DNA from: Clostridium sp.
GTDB taxonomy: Bacteria > Bacillota > Clostridia > Lachnospirales > Lachnospiraceae
NCBI GenBank assembly: GCA_021770825.1
Contig: JAETQD010000012.1
Span: forward strand, 54,719-118,718
DNA length: 64,000 bases
Direction: 5' to 3'
Shown here one piece after another: positions 19,077 through 28,342 of this stretch. Under the pieces are notes generated by a model. The model was not told the DNA's origin. It saw only the letters and a program-made list of their open reading frames with translations, and made no database searches. Made by a program: the position numbers and the translations under genes. Positions within the stretch are counted from its first letter, which is position 1, and the number at the start of each line of letters is the position of its first letter.

Positions 19077-19985
19077 ATGACCTTTTTGGAGATTGAAGCG
19101 TTTTTGAGCATTGTGCAGCACGGGAGCTTTTCGGCAGCAGCAGAGAAGTTATATATTACCCAGCCGGCCCTGGGAAGGCGGGTCCGTGCCCTGGAAGAGG
19201 AGCTGGGATATACGCTGTTTGTGAGAAACAAAGGCGTCCGTCATGTGGAGCTCACCAGACAGGGACAGGCCTTTATCGGCATCGCCCACCGCTGGCAGGC
19301 CCTGTGGAATGAAACCCAGGAGGCCGCACTCCTGGGGCATGAAAAGAGCTTTTATGTTGCCAGCGTGGGAAGTCTTCTGGCCTTCCTGCTCCCCACAGTG
19401 TTCCAGACCTTCATGAAAGAGGAGCCTGGATGCTGTCTGCATGTGACCACGCTCCACTCCAGTGAGGCCTATGCCTATGTGGGAAGCAAAAGTGTAGATA
19501 TGGCTTTTATCACGGACCCCATGTATTCCTCTCAGGTGAAGACCTCCATTTTATTCCAGGAGGAGCTGTGTCTGGTGGCCGGAGAGGAGTTAAATTTCCC
19601 GAAACAGGTAAAGATCAGTGATTTGGATCCGGGGCAGGAAATCCGTACCAGATGGGACAGGAATTTTGATGCCTGGCATGATTACTTTTTTGGAAGCGGT
19701 TCCGTTCCGCGGGTGTACTTGGATGAGATGGGCTTTCTGCAGTATTTTACCCAGGCCGGAGACAACTGGGCCTTTCTTCCGGTGTCGGTGGCAAAGCGTA
19801 TGGTAAATGCCTCCCCGCTAAACATCCATGAGCTGGATGTGAAGCCCCCCAAGCGGACCCTTTACTATTTAAACCGGGTAGGTGATGTGTCGCCTTATGA
19901 AAAGCATCTTTTGACTCTTTGCCGCAAACAGCTTTCCGGGGAGGAAGGCATCACTGTCATGGAAGAAGAAACGGCCAGGTTATAA
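19077..19985 (+). CDS. LysR family transcriptional regulator
   Basis: A 302-residue regulator. Residues 1-60 form the LysR winged helix (FLEIEAFLSIVQHGSFSAAAEKLYITQPALGRRVRALEEELG). The rest is the periplasmic-binding-protein-like effector domain. The target is unknown; the neighbours are argH, upstream, and the TSCPD gene, which converges and overlaps it by six bases. Confidence 0.9.
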   Translation: MTFLEIEAFLSIVQHGSFSAAAEKLYITQPALGRRVRALEEELGYTLFVRNKGVRHVELTRQGQAFIGIAHRWQALWNETQEAALLGHEKSFYVASVGSLLAFLLPTVFQTFMKEEPGCCLHVTTLHSSEAYAYVGSKSVDMAFITDPMYSSQVKTSILFQEELCLVAGEELNFPKQVKISDLDPGQEIRTRWDRNFDAWHDYFFGSGSVPRVYLDEMGFLQYFTQAGDNWAFLPVSVAKRMVNASPLNIHELDVKPPKRTLYYLNRVGDVSPYEKHLLTLCRKQLSGEEGITVMEEETARL

Positions 19986-20231
19986 ACCCTGGCCGATGAT
20001 TTCCCGAAGCGCCTCTGCAAGCTGCGCCGGGCAGGAAGTAGAGCGCTGTCTGCACTTGATTTTTGACAATTTTTCTATCAGTTCCTCAGGACTGTGTCCC
20101 TCTGCCAGGACGGCAATCCCTTTTCCGTTCCCATCACATCCTCCGAGAAAAGAAACATTTTCCACTTTCCCGTCAATAATATCAAATGAAATCTGTTTTG
20201 CACATACGCCTTCCGGTGTATATGTATACAT
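19980..20231 (-). CDS. Small TSCPD domain protein (TIGR03905-like)
   Basis: An 83-residue protein beginning MYTYTPEGVCAKQISFDI, with LGGCDGNGKG in the middle and CRQRSTSCPAQLAEAL near the end. These match the TSCPD domain also found at the C-terminus of vitamin B12-dependent ribonucleotide reductases and as small free-standing proteins. Four cysteines could bind metal. Function is unknown. Confidence 0.82.
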   Translation of the reverse strand: MYTYTPEGVCAKQISFDIIDGKVENVSFLGGCDGNGKGIAVLAEGHSPEELIEKLSKIKCRQRSTSCPAQLAEALREIIGQGL

Positions 20232-20336
20232 ACAAACTCCTCCTTTGAGCGGTTATCACCTTGAATTTTTCTGATTTATAATATGCGAAACTGCAGAAAA
20301 TGGGAATGGGAATCGCGCCGGGAGCGACTGAGACAG

Positions 20337-20365
20337 TAAAAGCCGCCCCGTTTGAAGGAGCGGCT
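20337..20365 (-). terminator. Weak terminator after the CoA-transferase gene
   Basis: AGCCGC (20341) and GCGGCT (20360) pair, and the minus-strand transcript then reads a short T-run. The U tract is short, so efficiency is uncertain. Confidence 0.5.
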
Positions 20366-20375
20366 GTGCAGGGTA

Positions 20376-21719
20376 TTATCGTTTGTTGCTTGCTCTCCAG
20401 ATGTGCATCTTCTCGGCGCTTGCAATTAACTCATCGCGGAACTTGGGATGTGCCACGGAGATGATGGCCTCGGCCTTCTGCCAAGTGGAAAGTCCCTTTA
20501 AGTTCACCTTGCCGTACTCTGTCACCAGATAGTGGATGTTGGCACGGGTATCGGTTACGATGGAGCCCGGATTTAAGGTGGGAAGAATTCTGGACTTCAT
20601 TTCTCCGTCCTTGGTGTTGAAGGTGGAGGAACAGCAGATGAAGCTCTTTCCGCCCTTGGAAAGATAAGCGCCCAGTACGAAGTCAAGCTGTCCGCCGGCT
20701 CCGCTGATGTGCTTGATTCCGGAGGACTCGGCATTTACCTGTCCGAACAGGTCCAGATCCACAGCGTTGTTGATGGACATGAAGTTGTCCAGAGCGGAGA
20801 TGGAACGGATGTCGTTGGTGTAGTCAACGGGAGCAGACATACACTCCGGATTCTTATTTAAATAGTCATATAATTTCTTTGTGCCTGCGCCGAAGGCGTA
20901 TACCTGACGGCCCTTGTCAATATTTTTTCTGGCACCGGTGATCTTTCCTGCATTTGCAATGTCAACGAACGCATCCACGTACATTTCTGTATGAACGCCC
21001 AGGTCCTTTAAATCGGACTTTGCGATCAGGGAGCCAACAGCATTCGGCATTCCGCCGATTCCAAGCTGTAAACAGGCGCCATCGGGAATTTCGGAAACGA
21101 TCAGCTTTGCAACGGCCTCATCCACCTCGGATGCAGCAGCGCCGCCGCCCATCTCGGCGATGGAGGGATTGGAGCCCTCTACGATCATATCAACCTTGGA
21201 AATGTGAACGCCCTCTTCAAAGCCGCCGTAGCAGACCGGCATATTCTCATTGACTTCCACAATTACAACCTTTGCAGTTTCGCAGACAGCAGCCATATGG
21301 GAAGCGTTGGGGCCGAAGTTGAAGAATCCGTGCTCGTCCATGGGAGAAACCTGGAAGACTGCCACGTCTGGTTTGGTCTGGGATTCTCTGTAATATCTGG
21401 GAAGCTCGGAATAACGGATTGGTGCATAGAAGGAAAAGCCCTGTGCGATGGCCTTTCTTTCAATTCCGCCCATATGCCAGGAATTCCAGGTCAGATGCTC
21501 TGCGGGGTTCTCAATCTTGAAGATTTCCGGTACCCACATTAAAATACCGCCGCGGAAGTTCACATTGGTAAGCTCCGGCATTCTCTTTGCCAGTGCGGCG
21601 TCAACAGCCACGGGAGTTCCGGTGGTCCAGCCATAGTCTACCCAGTCGCCGGATTTAACTACGCCGGCTGCCTGGTCAGCAGTCACCAGTTTGTCCTGAT
21701 ACATTTTTTTGAAATCCAT
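20376..21719 (-). CDS. but: Butyryl-CoA:acetate CoA-transferase
   Basis: A 447-residue CoA-transferase of the acetyl-CoA hydrolase/4-hydroxybutyrate CoA-transferase family. The start ([27 protein letters not shown]) closely follows Lachnospiraceae But proteins. [10 protein letters not shown] lies at 220-229, and Glu245 in HTEM is the likely catalytic glutamate that forms the CoA thioester. The enzyme moves CoA from butyryl-CoA to acetate, releasing butyrate. The neighbouring butyrate genes support But over 4-hydroxybutyrate CoA-transferase; without an assay a 4-hydroxybutyrate activity cannot be excluded. Confidence 0.85.
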   Translation of the reverse strand: MDFKKMYQDKLVTADQAAGVVKSGDWVDYGWTTGTPVAVDAALAKRMPELTNVNFRGGILMWVPEIFKIENPAEHLTWNSWHMGGIERKAIAQGFSFYAPIRYSELPRYYRESQTKPDVAVFQVSPMDEHGFFNFGPNASHMAAVCETAKVVIVEVNENMPVCYGGFEEGVHISKVDMIVEGSNPSIAEMGGGAAASEVDEAVAKLIVSEIPDGACLQLGIGGMPNAVGSLIAKSDLKDLGVHTEMYVDAFVDIANAGKITGARKNIDKGRQVYAFGAGTKKLYDYLNKNPECMSAPVDYTNDIRSISALDNFMSINNAVDLDLFGQVNAESSGIKHISGAGGQLDFVLGAYLSKGGKSFICCSSTFNTKDGEMKSRILPTLNPGSIVTDTRANIHYLVTEYGKVNLKGLSTWQKAEAIISVAHPKFRDELIASAEKMHIWRASNKR

Positions 21720-21761
21720 TTCTTGTCCTCTTTTCTTTTTGGCAGAGTATTTTATGGCTTC

Positions 21762-21790
21762 ATTCTAGCATCTTCTTTCGGGAAGGTCAA
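21762..21790 (-). promoter_or_regulatory. Sigma-A promoter of the CoA-transferase gene
   Basis: On the minus strand: TTGACC, 17 bp, TAGAAT. It lies just downstream of the hbd terminator, so the transferase is its own unit. Confidence 0.75.
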
Positions 21791-21804
21791 TAAAAATAAG
21801 GACC

Positions 21805-21849
21805 ATAAAAATTCCCCGCATGCAGAATCCGGGGAACCTGCATGCGGGG
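21805..21849 (-). terminator. Intrinsic terminator after hbd (first copy)
   Basis: Arms CCCCGCATGCAG (21814-21825) and CTGCATGCGGGG (21838-21849) are perfect; the minus-strand transcript continues into AATTTTTATGG. Confidence 0.9.
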
Positions 21850-21869
21850 ATATTATAGTAAGGAAGAAA

Positions 21870-22706
21870 TTATTTTGTATACTCGTAGAAGCCCTTGCCT
21901 GTTTTGCGTCCGAGAAGTCCGCCGCGGACCATTTTCTTTAACAGGTATGCCGGACGGTATTTGGAATCACCGAATTCCGTGTACAGGGTTTCCATAATTG
22001 CAAGGCAAACATCCAGACCGATAAAGTCGCCGAGAGCTAAGGGGCCCATCGGGTGATTTGCACCTAACTGCATGGACTTGTCGATATCTTCCACGGAAGC
22101 GGAGCCCGTTTCCACCAGACCGATAGCATCGTTGATCATCGGAATTAAAAGCTTATTTACAACGAATCCCGGGGATTCCTTTACTTCAACCGGGTCCTTA
22201 CCAAGCTCTTTGGCCAGGTTGTATGCAAACTCAAAGGTTTCATCGGAAGTGTTGATACCACGGATGATCTCAACTAACTTCATGGACGGCACCGGATTGA
22301 AGAAATGCATTCCGATCAGAGGGTGAGTAATGCAGTGTGCCATGTCTGTGATTGGAAGGGAAGATGTGTTGGAAGCGAAAATTGCTTCGGGTTTGCAGAA
22401 GGAATCCAGTTCTTTCAGCAGTTCCTTTTTGGCGTCCATGTCTTCCTTGATACTTTCGATGATCAGATCTGCGTCGGCTGCAGCAATGTGGTCATCAACA
22501 AAAATATTCGCCATGAGGGCATCCTTTGCTTCCTGTGTCATTTTACCTTTTTCCACACGGCGCTGAAGGGATTTATCCAGTTTATCTTTGTGACGCTGTG
22601 CAGATTCCTTGCTGCTTGCATAGAGATATGCAGTGTGTCCTTTTGCTGCGAATACCTGTGCGATACCGGTTCCCATTGTGCCTGCACCAAAGATTGCTAC
22701 TTTCAT
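21870..22706 (-). CDS. hbd: 3-hydroxybutyryl-CoA dehydrogenase, copy 1
   Basis: A 278-residue NAD(P)H-dependent dehydrogenase that reduces acetoacetyl-CoA. The dinucleotide-binding loop GAGTMGTG starts at residue 7; [23 protein letters not shown] and [18 protein letters not shown] are the substrate and dimer regions. It is a diverged paralogue of the operon copy at 25194 and is read in the opposite direction from its own promoter with a Rex-like operator. A strong terminator isolates it from the CoA-transferase. Confidence 0.92.
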   Translation of the reverse strand: MKVAIFGAGTMGTGIAQVFAAKGHTAYLYASSKESAQRHKDKLDKSLQRRVEKGKMTQEAKDALMANIFVDDHIAAADADLIIESIKEDMDAKKELLKELDSFCKPEAIFASNTSSLPITDMAHCITHPLIGMHFFNPVPSMKLVEIIRGINTSDETFEFAYNLAKELGKDPVEVKESPGFVVNKLLIPMINDAIGLVETGSASVEDIDKSMQLGANHPMGPLALGDFIGLDVCLAIMETLYTEFGDSKYRPAYLLKKMVRGGLLGRKTGKGFYEYTK

Positions 22707-22747
22707 AATTGAATCCTCCTGAACATAAATTTATTGCCTTAGATTGT

Positions 22748-22765
22748 TTGTTATTTAATTAACCA
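22748..22765. promoter_or_regulatory. Rex-like operator downstream of the hbd copy 1 promoter
   Basis: TTGTTAT-TTAA-TTAACCA matches the clostridial Rex consensus TTGTTAA-N4-TTAACAA at 12 of 14 defined positions. It begins nine bases past the minus-strand -10 box, where a bound repressor would block transcription. Rex itself is not in this window. Confidence 0.6.
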
Positions 22766-22773
22766 GCAAAGCC

Positions 22774-22802
22774 ATAATACACCCAATTCCAAAAAATGTC
22801 AA
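22774..22802 (-). promoter_or_regulatory. Sigma-A promoter of hbd copy 1
   Basis: On the minus strand: TTGACA, 17 bp, TATTAT. Confidence 0.8.
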
Positions 22803-22916
22803 CAGAAAATGCGCGAAAATATAAAATTTAGGCGAAAACAGAAGAAAATCTTGTGAGATTCCACCAAAAGCGATAGTCAAAAATATAACGGAACGAAAAA
22901 AGTACGGCCAGATATT

Positions 22917-22949
22917 CCATATAATGAAATGCAAACCATATAATGAAAT
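22917..22949. repeat. Two direct copies of a 14-bp sequence upstream of thl
   Basis: CCATATAATGAAAT occurs at 22917-22930 and again at 22936-22949, a 19-bp period. It lies about 140 bp before the thl -35 box. The rest of the 469-bp gap between the two hbd/thl promoters is AT-rich with no reading frame. Two same-side sites two helical turns apart would suit an activator, but none is known. Confidence 0.5.
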
Positions 22950-23073
22950 CTTAAAAAAAGGACAAAAAAATGGTTTGGAAAAAACTTTGTTAAGAGCTTG
23001 TCATAAAAGCCTAATTTTCTGTGCGTTATTACTAAAAAAAGGCGAAAGGGAGGAAAATTATTAAAAAAAAAAC

Positions 23074-23091
23074 ATGTTAAATATTTGACAG
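23074..23091. promoter_or_regulatory. Rex-like operator overlapping the thl -35 box
   Basis: TGTTAA-ATAT-TTGACA matches the inner 12 positions of the Rex consensus with one mismatch, and the second half-site is the -35 hexamer itself. Binding would exclude RNA polymerase. In Clostridium acetobutylicum the equivalent butyrate genes are known Rex targets. Confidence 0.6.
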
Positions 23092-23113
23092 CAAAATCTA
23101 AGAGTGTTATCAT
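23085..23113 (+). promoter_or_regulatory. Sigma-A promoter of the thl-crt-hbd-bcd-etfBA genes
   Basis: Consensus TTGACA, 17 bp, TATCAT, about 63 bp before the thl start codon. Confidence 0.85.
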
Positions 23114-23175
23114 TAAGATACTATGAGAGGGGTAATCTGTACCCGGTCTTTGTGAAAATCAAGGAGGAAAAAACT

Positions 23176-24360
23176 ATGGCAAAGAAAATTGTGCTGGCTG
23201 GTGCATGCCGTACAGCGATTGGAACAATGGGCGGTGCATTAAGCACAGTTCCGGCTCCGGAATTGGGAGCTATCGTTATTAAAGAAGCTTTAAACAGAGC
23301 AGGAGTTGCTCCGGAGAAGGTTGACCAGGTATATATGGGCTGTGTAATTCAGGCCGGACAGGGACAGAACGTGGCTCGTCAGGCTTCCATTAAAGCAGGA
23401 CTTCCGATTGAGGTTCCGGCAGTTACAATCAACGTTGTGTGCGGTTCCGGCTTACAGTGCGTAAACATGGCTGCCCAGATGATCGAAGCAGGAGATGCAG
23501 ATATCGTTGTGGCAGGCGGTATGGAAAATATGTCCATGGCTCCTTATGCAATGATGAAAGGCCGTTACGGCTACCGTATGGGAAATGCAACTCTGGTAGA
23601 TACCATGGTAAACGATGCATTATGGGATGCATTCAACAACTACCACATGGGTATCACTGCTGAGAATATCTGCGAGCAGTGGGGCCTCACAAGAGAAGAG
23701 CTTGATAAATTCGCAGCCGACAGCCAGAATAAGGCAGAGGCAGCTCAGAAGTCCGGCGCGTTCAAGGATGAGATCGTTCCGGTAGAAGTAAAGCAGAAAA
23801 AGGCAACCGTAATTGTAGACACAGATGAAGGTCCGCGTCCCGGTTCCACCGTTGAGACCCTTGGAAAGCTGAAACCGGCATTCAAGAAGGACGGCGGTAT
23901 CGTTACAGCAGGTAACTCTTCAGGAATCAATGACGGTGCAGCAGCCGTTGTTGTTATGAGCGAGGAGAAGGCAAAAGAGCTTGGCGTAACTCCGATGGCA
24001 ACATGGGTAGCAGGCGCTCTTGCAGGCGTTGAGCCGCGTATCATGGGAATCGGCCCGGTTGCAGCAACCAGAAAGGCAATGGCAAAGGCCGGAATGGAAA
24101 TCGGCGACTTTGACGTGATCGAGGCAAACGAGGCATTTGCAGCCCAGTCCGTAGCAGTAGGAAAAGATCTTGGCTTCGATCTTTCCAAGTTAAACCCCAA
24201 CGGTGGTGCAATCGCTCTCGGACACCCGGTAGGAGCTTCCGGATGCCGTATCCTGGTTACTCTGCTTCATGAAATGCAGAAAAAGGATGCCAAGACTGGT
24301 CTTGCAACTCTTTGCATCGGCGGCGGCATGGGCTGTGCAACTATCGTTAAGAGAGATTAA
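23176..24360 (+). CDS. thlA: Acetyl-CoA acetyltransferase (thiolase)
   Basis: A 394-residue thiolase that condenses two acetyl-CoA to acetoacetyl-CoA, the entry to butyrate synthesis. Cys89 (VVCGSGLQ) is the nucleophile; His350 in GHPVGASG and Cys380 in CIGGGMG complete the site. The start is the ATG at 23176 with AAGGAGG nine bases upstream; upstream in-frame codons lie in the leader. Codon use is highly biased, as in the whole cluster. Confidence 0.96.
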   Translation: MAKKIVLAGACRTAIGTMGGALSTVPAPELGAIVIKEALNRAGVAPEKVDQVYMGCVIQAGQGQNVARQASIKAGLPIEVPAVTINVVCGSGLQCVNMAAQMIEAGDADIVVAGGMENMSMAPYAMMKGRYGYRMGNATLVDTMVNDALWDAFNNYHMGITAENICEQWGLTREELDKFAADSQNKAEAAQKSGAFKDEIVPVEVKQKKATVIVDTDEGPRPGSTVETLGKLKPAFKKDGGIVTAGNSSGINDGAAAVVVMSEEKAKELGVTPMATWVAGALAGVEPRIMGIGPVAATRKAMAKAGMEIGDFDVIEANEAFAAQSVAVGKDLGFDLSKLNPNGGAIALGHPVGASGCRILVTLLHEMQKKDAKTGLATLCIGGGMGCATIVKRD

Positions 24361-24395
24361 TCTTTTTAGATTTTACATAAAGGGGCGTAACATTC

Positions 24396-25172
24396 ATGGG
24401 ATATGTGGATTACAGCCAGGACGGTTATATTGGTGTTGTCACCATTAACCGTCCCAAGGCTCTCAATGCATTAAACGAGGAAGTATTAAAGGATATCGAG
24501 GCTGCCTTCGATGCAGTGGACCTGGAAACAACAAGGGTTATCATCGTAACCGGCGCCGGAGAAAAGTCCTTTGTGGCAGGTGCGGACATCGCTGCCATGA
24601 GCGTTATGACAAAGGCGGAAGGCGAGGCCTTCGGAAAATTCGGAAACGATATTTTCAGAAAGATTGAAACTTTCCCGATTCCGGTGATCGCAGCCGTGAA
24701 TGGATTTGCACTGGGCGGCGGCAATGAGCTGGCCATGTGCTGTGATATCCGTATCTGCTCCGAGAACGCCATGTTCGGACAGCCGGAGGTGGGCCTTGGA
24801 ATTACACCAGGTTTTGGCGGAACCCAGCGTCTGGCCCGTATTATCGGCGTGGGCAAGGCAAAGGAAATGGTGTATGGAGGCAGAAACATCAAGGCTGACG
24901 AGGCATACCGCGTGGGTCTTGTGAATGCAGTGTATCCGCAGGAGGAGTTAATGGGTGCAGCCATGAAGCTGGCAGGCACCATTGCAAAAAATGCCCCCAT
25001 TGCAGTGAGAAACTGTAAAAAGGCCATGAACGAGGGCCTGCAGACCGATATGGATGCAGCTATCGTCATTGAAGAGAAATTGTTTGGAGACTGCTTTGAA
25101 TCTGAGGACCAGAAGGAGGGCATGACTGCTTTCCTGGAAAAGAGAAAGGTTGAGCAGTTCCACAATAGATAA
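24396..25172 (+). CDS. crt: Crotonase (3-hydroxybutyryl-CoA dehydratase)
   Basis: A 258-residue enoyl-CoA hydratase. The oxyanion segment AGADIAAM (61-68) and the GFALGGGNELA block carry Glu111; the second catalytic Glu131 is in PEVGLGITPGFGGTQR. It dehydrates 3-hydroxybutyryl-CoA to crotonyl-CoA. It lies between thl and hbd, with 35 and 21 bp gaps. Confidence 0.95.
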   Translation: MGYVDYSQDGYIGVVTINRPKALNALNEEVLKDIEAAFDAVDLETTRVIIVTGAGEKSFVAGADIAAMSVMTKAEGEAFGKFGNDIFRKIETFPIPVIAAVNGFALGGGNELAMCCDIRICSENAMFGQPEVGLGITPGFGGTQRLARIIGVGKAKEMVYGGRNIKADEAYRVGLVNAVYPQEELMGAAMKLAGTIAKNAPIAVRNCKKAMNEGLQTDMDAAIVIEEKLFGDCFESEDQKEGMTAFLEKRKVEQFHNR

Positions 25173-25193
25173 AGAATTAGGAGGAATAAAATC

Positions 25194-26033
25194 GTGAAAG
25201 TTGGCGTAATTGGTGCCGGAACCATGGGTTCCGGTATTGCACAGGCATTTGCACAGACAGAAGGTTTTGAGGTTTGCTTATGCGACATCACCGAACAGTT
25301 GGCAGCTGGCGGAAAGAACAGAATTGCAGCAACTCTCAACAGACGTGTAAGCCAGGGCAAAATGGCTCAGGCAGATGCAGATAAGATCCTTGGAAGCATT
25401 ACCACAGGTGTAAAGGATATCTGCGGAGACTGTGATTTGATCGTTGAGGCAGCTCTTGAGAACATGGCAATCAAGAAACAGATGTTCAAGGAGCTGGATA
25501 CAATCTGTAAGGCAGACTGTATCTTTACCACCAATACCTCTTCTCTTTCCATCACTGAGCTGGCTGCAGGAATCGAGCATGTTGTAGTGGGAATGCACTT
25601 CTTCAACCCGGCTCCTGTTATGAAATTAATCGAGGTTATTTCCGGTCTTAACACTCCGGAGGAGTCCATCAAGAAAGTAACTGAAATTTCTGAGATGATC
25701 GGCAAGACTCCGGTTCAGGTACAGGAAGCAGCAGGCTTCGTGGTAAACAGAATCCTGATTCCGATGATCAACGAAGCAATCGGTATCTATGCAGAAAACG
25801 AGACAACCGTAGAGGCCATTGACTCCGCTATGAAGCTGGGCGCAAACCATCCCATGGGACCGCTTGAGCTGGGCGATCTGATTGGTCTTGATGTTGTACT
25901 TGCCATCATGCAGGTTCTTCAGAATGAGACAGGCGATTCCAAGTACCGTCCGCATACTCTCTTAAAGAAGATGGTTCGCGGCGGCCGTTTAGGACGTAAG
26001 ACAGGCAGAGGATTCTACGATTATACAAAATAA
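25194..26033 (+). CDS. hbd: 3-hydroxybutyryl-CoA dehydrogenase, copy 2
   Basis: A 279-residue dehydrogenase, GTG start at 25194 after AGGAGGAATAAAATC. The NAD(H) loop is GAGTMGSG from residue 7; [23 protein letters not shown] and [18 protein letters not shown] are intact. It is the operon copy and probably carries the main flux; copy 1 is divergent. Residue differences between copies are spread along the protein rather than at the catalytic motifs. Confidence 0.95.
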   Translation: MKVGVIGAGTMGSGIAQAFAQTEGFEVCLCDITEQLAAGGKNRIAATLNRRVSQGKMAQADADKILGSITTGVKDICGDCDLIVEAALENMAIKKQMFKELDTICKADCIFTTNTSSLSITELAAGIEHVVVGMHFFNPAPVMKLIEVISGLNTPEESIKKVTEISEMIGKTPVQVQEAAGFVVNRILIPMINEAIGIYAENETTVEAIDSAMKLGANHPMGPLELGDLIGLDVVLAIMQVLQNETGDSKYRPHTLLKKMVRGGRLGRKTGRGFYDYTK

Positions 26034-26054
26034 GCATTACATAGAAGTAAAACG

Positions 26055-26085
26055 GGAGACAGACAGATCATGTCTGTCTGTCTCC
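26055..26085 (+). other. Perfect 13-bp hairpin between hbd and bcd
   Basis: GGAGACAGACAGA (26055-26067) and TCTGTCTGTCTCC (26073-26085) close a five-base loop. No T-run follows, so it is not a normal terminator. It sits in the only long gap (185 bp) of the butyrate operon and could partly stop, process or stabilise the mRNA so that thl-crt-hbd and bcd-etfBA differ in level. Confidence 0.7.
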
Positions 26086-26218
26086 AGGTATGGGAAAAAT
26101 GTAAAAATGAGGCCCTTTCAGGGGAGATTTTGAATTTAATTGGGATACATCGAGGAATGAAGCATCCACATTCTTCATGTTATATATGAAACACAATTCA
26201 CAAGGAGGAACTAAACAC

Positions 26219-27370
26219 ATGGATTTTACATTAAGTAAAGAGCATGAGATGGCGAGAACATTATTCCATGATTTCGCCCAGAATGAAGTGAAACCTCTCG
26301 CTCAGGAGGTGGACGAGACAGAGCATTTCCCGAGAGAAACCGTTGAAAAAATGGGTAAACTCGGTTTCCTGGGAATTCCGGTTCCGAAGGAGTACGGCGG
26401 ACAGGGCTGCGACCCGCTTTGCTATGCTATGTGCGTAGAGGAGCTGTCCAAGGTATGCGGCACCACAGGCGTTATCGTTTCCGCACATACTTCTCTTTGC
26501 TGCGATCCGATTCAGACCTATGGTACAGAGGAGCAGAAGCAGAAATACCTGGTTCCGCTTGCAAAGGGCGAGAAGTTAGGTGCTTTCGGTTTAACTGAGC
26601 CGGGCGCTGGTACTGACGCACAGGGACAGCAGACAAAGGCTGTTCTTGACGGCGATGAGTGGGTATTAAACGGAACAAAGATCTTTATCACAAACGGTAA
26701 AGAGGCTGACGTTTATGTTATCATTGCAGTTACAGGCACTGTTGAAAAACGCGGCAGAATGCAGAAGGAAATTTCCGCATTCATCGTTGAAAAAGGAACA
26801 CCGGGCTTCTCCTTTGGTACAAAAGAGAAGAAGATGGGTATCCGCGGATCCGCTACCTATGAGCTTATCTTCACAGACTGCCGTATCCCGAAGGAGAACA
26901 TGTTAGGCAAGCAGGGCGAAGGCTTCAAGATTGCTATGCATACTCTTGACGGCGGACGTATCGGTATCGCTGCACAGGCTCTTGGTCTTGCAGAGGGTGC
27001 TCTTGAGAGAACCATCGAGTACGTTAAGGAAAGAAAGCAGTTCGGCCGTGCAATCGGACAGTTCCAGAATACACAGTTCCAGCTTGCTGATATGGCAACA
27101 AAGGTTCAGGCAGCTCAGTTCATGGTATACCGCGCAGCTATGGCTAAGAAGACACAGAAGAGCTATTCTGTGGAAGCAGCTATGGCAAAACTGTATGCAG
27201 CAGAGGTTGCTATGGAAGTAACAACCAAGGCTGTTCAGCTCCATGGTGGTTATGGTTACATCAGAGAGTACGACGTAGAGCGTATGATGCGTGATGCAAA
27301 GATTACAGAAATCTACGAAGGTACCAGTGAAGTTCAGAGAATGGTTATCTCCAGCAATCTGTTAAAGTAA
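26219..27370 (+). CDS. bcd: Butyryl-CoA dehydrogenase
   Basis: A 383-residue flavoprotein that reduces crotonyl-CoA to butyryl-CoA. Acyl-CoA dehydrogenase signatures GAFGLTEPGAGTDAQ and QLHGGYGYIREYDVERMMRD are present, and Glu367 in IYEGTSEVQR is the catalytic base. Upstream ATGs at 26177 and 26186 give longer frames but lack a ribosome binding site; ATG 26219 follows AAGGAGG. With EtfAB such enzymes can bifurcate electrons from NADH to crotonyl-CoA and ferredoxin. Confidence 0.96.
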   Translation: MDFTLSKEHEMARTLFHDFAQNEVKPLAQEVDETEHFPRETVEKMGKLGFLGIPVPKEYGGQGCDPLCYAMCVEELSKVCGTTGVIVSAHTSLCCDPIQTYGTEEQKQKYLVPLAKGEKLGAFGLTEPGAGTDAQGQQTKAVLDGDEWVLNGTKIFITNGKEADVYVIIAVTGTVEKRGRMQKEISAFIVEKGTPGFSFGTKEKKMGIRGSATYELIFTDCRIPKENMLGKQGEGFKIAMHTLDGGRIGIAAQALGLAEGALERTIEYVKERKQFGRAIGQFQNTQFQLADMATKVQAAQFMVYRAAMAKKTQKSYSVEAAMAKLYAAEVAMEVTTKAVQLHGGYGYIREYDVERMMRDAKITEIYEGTSEVQRMVISSNLLK

Positions 27371-27423
27371 GCAGACGGAGAGAAAATCAGAACAAAGAAA
27401 ACGAAAATAAGGAGTGAAATACA

Positions 27424-28206
27424 GTGAAAGTAGTTGTTTGTATTAAACAGGTGCCGGATACTAAGGGCGGCGTAAAGTTTAAACCGGATGGAACACTTGA
27501 CAGAGCAGCAATGCTTACCATTATGAACCCGGATGATAAAGCAGGTCTGGAGGCAGCTCTTCGCTTAAAAGATCAGTATGGCGCAGAGGTTACAGTAGTT
27601 ACCATGGGTCTTCCGAAGGCTGAAGAAGTTCTTCGTGAGGCTATGGCTATGGGCGCTGATAACGGCGTTCTTGTTACAGACCGCGTTTTAGGCGGCGCTG
27701 ATACATGGGCAACATCCCAGACAATCGCAGGCGCTATCCGTAACTTAGAGTATGATTTAATCATCACAGGCCGTCAGGCTATCGATGGTGATACTGCACA
27801 GGTTGGTCCGCAGATCTCCGAGCATCTCGGAATCCCGGTAATCAGCTATGCACAGGATATCAAGATTGACGGAGATTCCGTTATCGTTCAGCGTCAGTAT
27901 GATGACAGATATCATATCCTGAAAGCAAAAATGCCGTGCTTAATTACAGCACTTTCCGAATTGAACCAGCCGCGTTACATGACTCCGGGCGGAATCTTCG
28001 ATGCATACCAGAAGGAAGTTACCGTTTGGGGCAGAAAGGATCTGAAAGATGTTCTGGATTCCAACCTTGGTCTTAAGGGATCCCCGACTCAGATCGCAAA
28101 GGCTTCCGATAAGGTAAGAAAGGGCGCAGGCGAGAAGGTTGTTCTCGATCCGACAGAGTCCGTTGATTACATTGTTGGAAAACTTACTGAGAAACATGTA
28201 CTGTAA
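27424..28206 (+). CDS. etfB: Electron transfer flavoprotein, beta subunit
   Basis: A 260-residue subunit with GTG start at 27424. The N-terminus KVVVCIKQVPDTKGGVKF and the EAALRLKDQYGAEVTVVTMG segment are typical, and GRQAIDGDTAQVGPQ is the conserved EtfB motif. With EtfA it feeds electrons to Bcd. Location between bcd and etfA suggests the bifurcating clostridial complex; that property is inferred from context. Confidence 0.95.
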   Translation: MKVVVCIKQVPDTKGGVKFKPDGTLDRAAMLTIMNPDDKAGLEAALRLKDQYGAEVTVVTMGLPKAEEVLREAMAMGADNGVLVTDRVLGGADTWATSQTIAGAIRNLEYDLIITGRQAIDGDTAQVGPQISEHLGIPVISYAQDIKIDGDSVIVQRQYDDRYHILKAKMPCLITALSELNQPRYMTPGGIFDAYQKEVTVWGRKDLKDVLDSNLGLKGSPTQIAKASDKVRKGAGEKVVLDPTESVDYIVGKLTEKHVL

Positions 28207-28210
28207 AAAA

Positions 28211-28323
28211 GAATAGCTACGAAGCGACAGCGTAGTGGCTATTCGCTACGCAAACGGAGCGCAGCGTAGTTCGCGGTTCCCGTTCCAAATTTTGTGGAGC
28301 GAGGAATGAGCGCAACAAAATTT
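28211..28323. repeat. Cluster of three hairpins between etfB and etfA
   Basis: The 136-bp gap between the two subunit genes holds three inverted repeats: GAATAGC/GCTATTC (28211-28244) with inner CTACG/CGTAG; CTACGC/GCGTAG (28246-28269); and AAATTTTGT/ACAAAATTT (28287-28323) with a GCG-rich loop. No reading frame or promoter is apparent. It looks like a short palindromic intergenic element inserted into the operon. Confidence 0.7.
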
Positions 28324-28342
28324 TAGAAAGTGGTGAATAGTG

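Noticed and set aside
24425..25360. 311-codon minus-strand open frame opposite crt and hbd
   Set aside because: It lies opposite highly biased codons of crt and hbd; amino acid composition is that of an antisense shadow.
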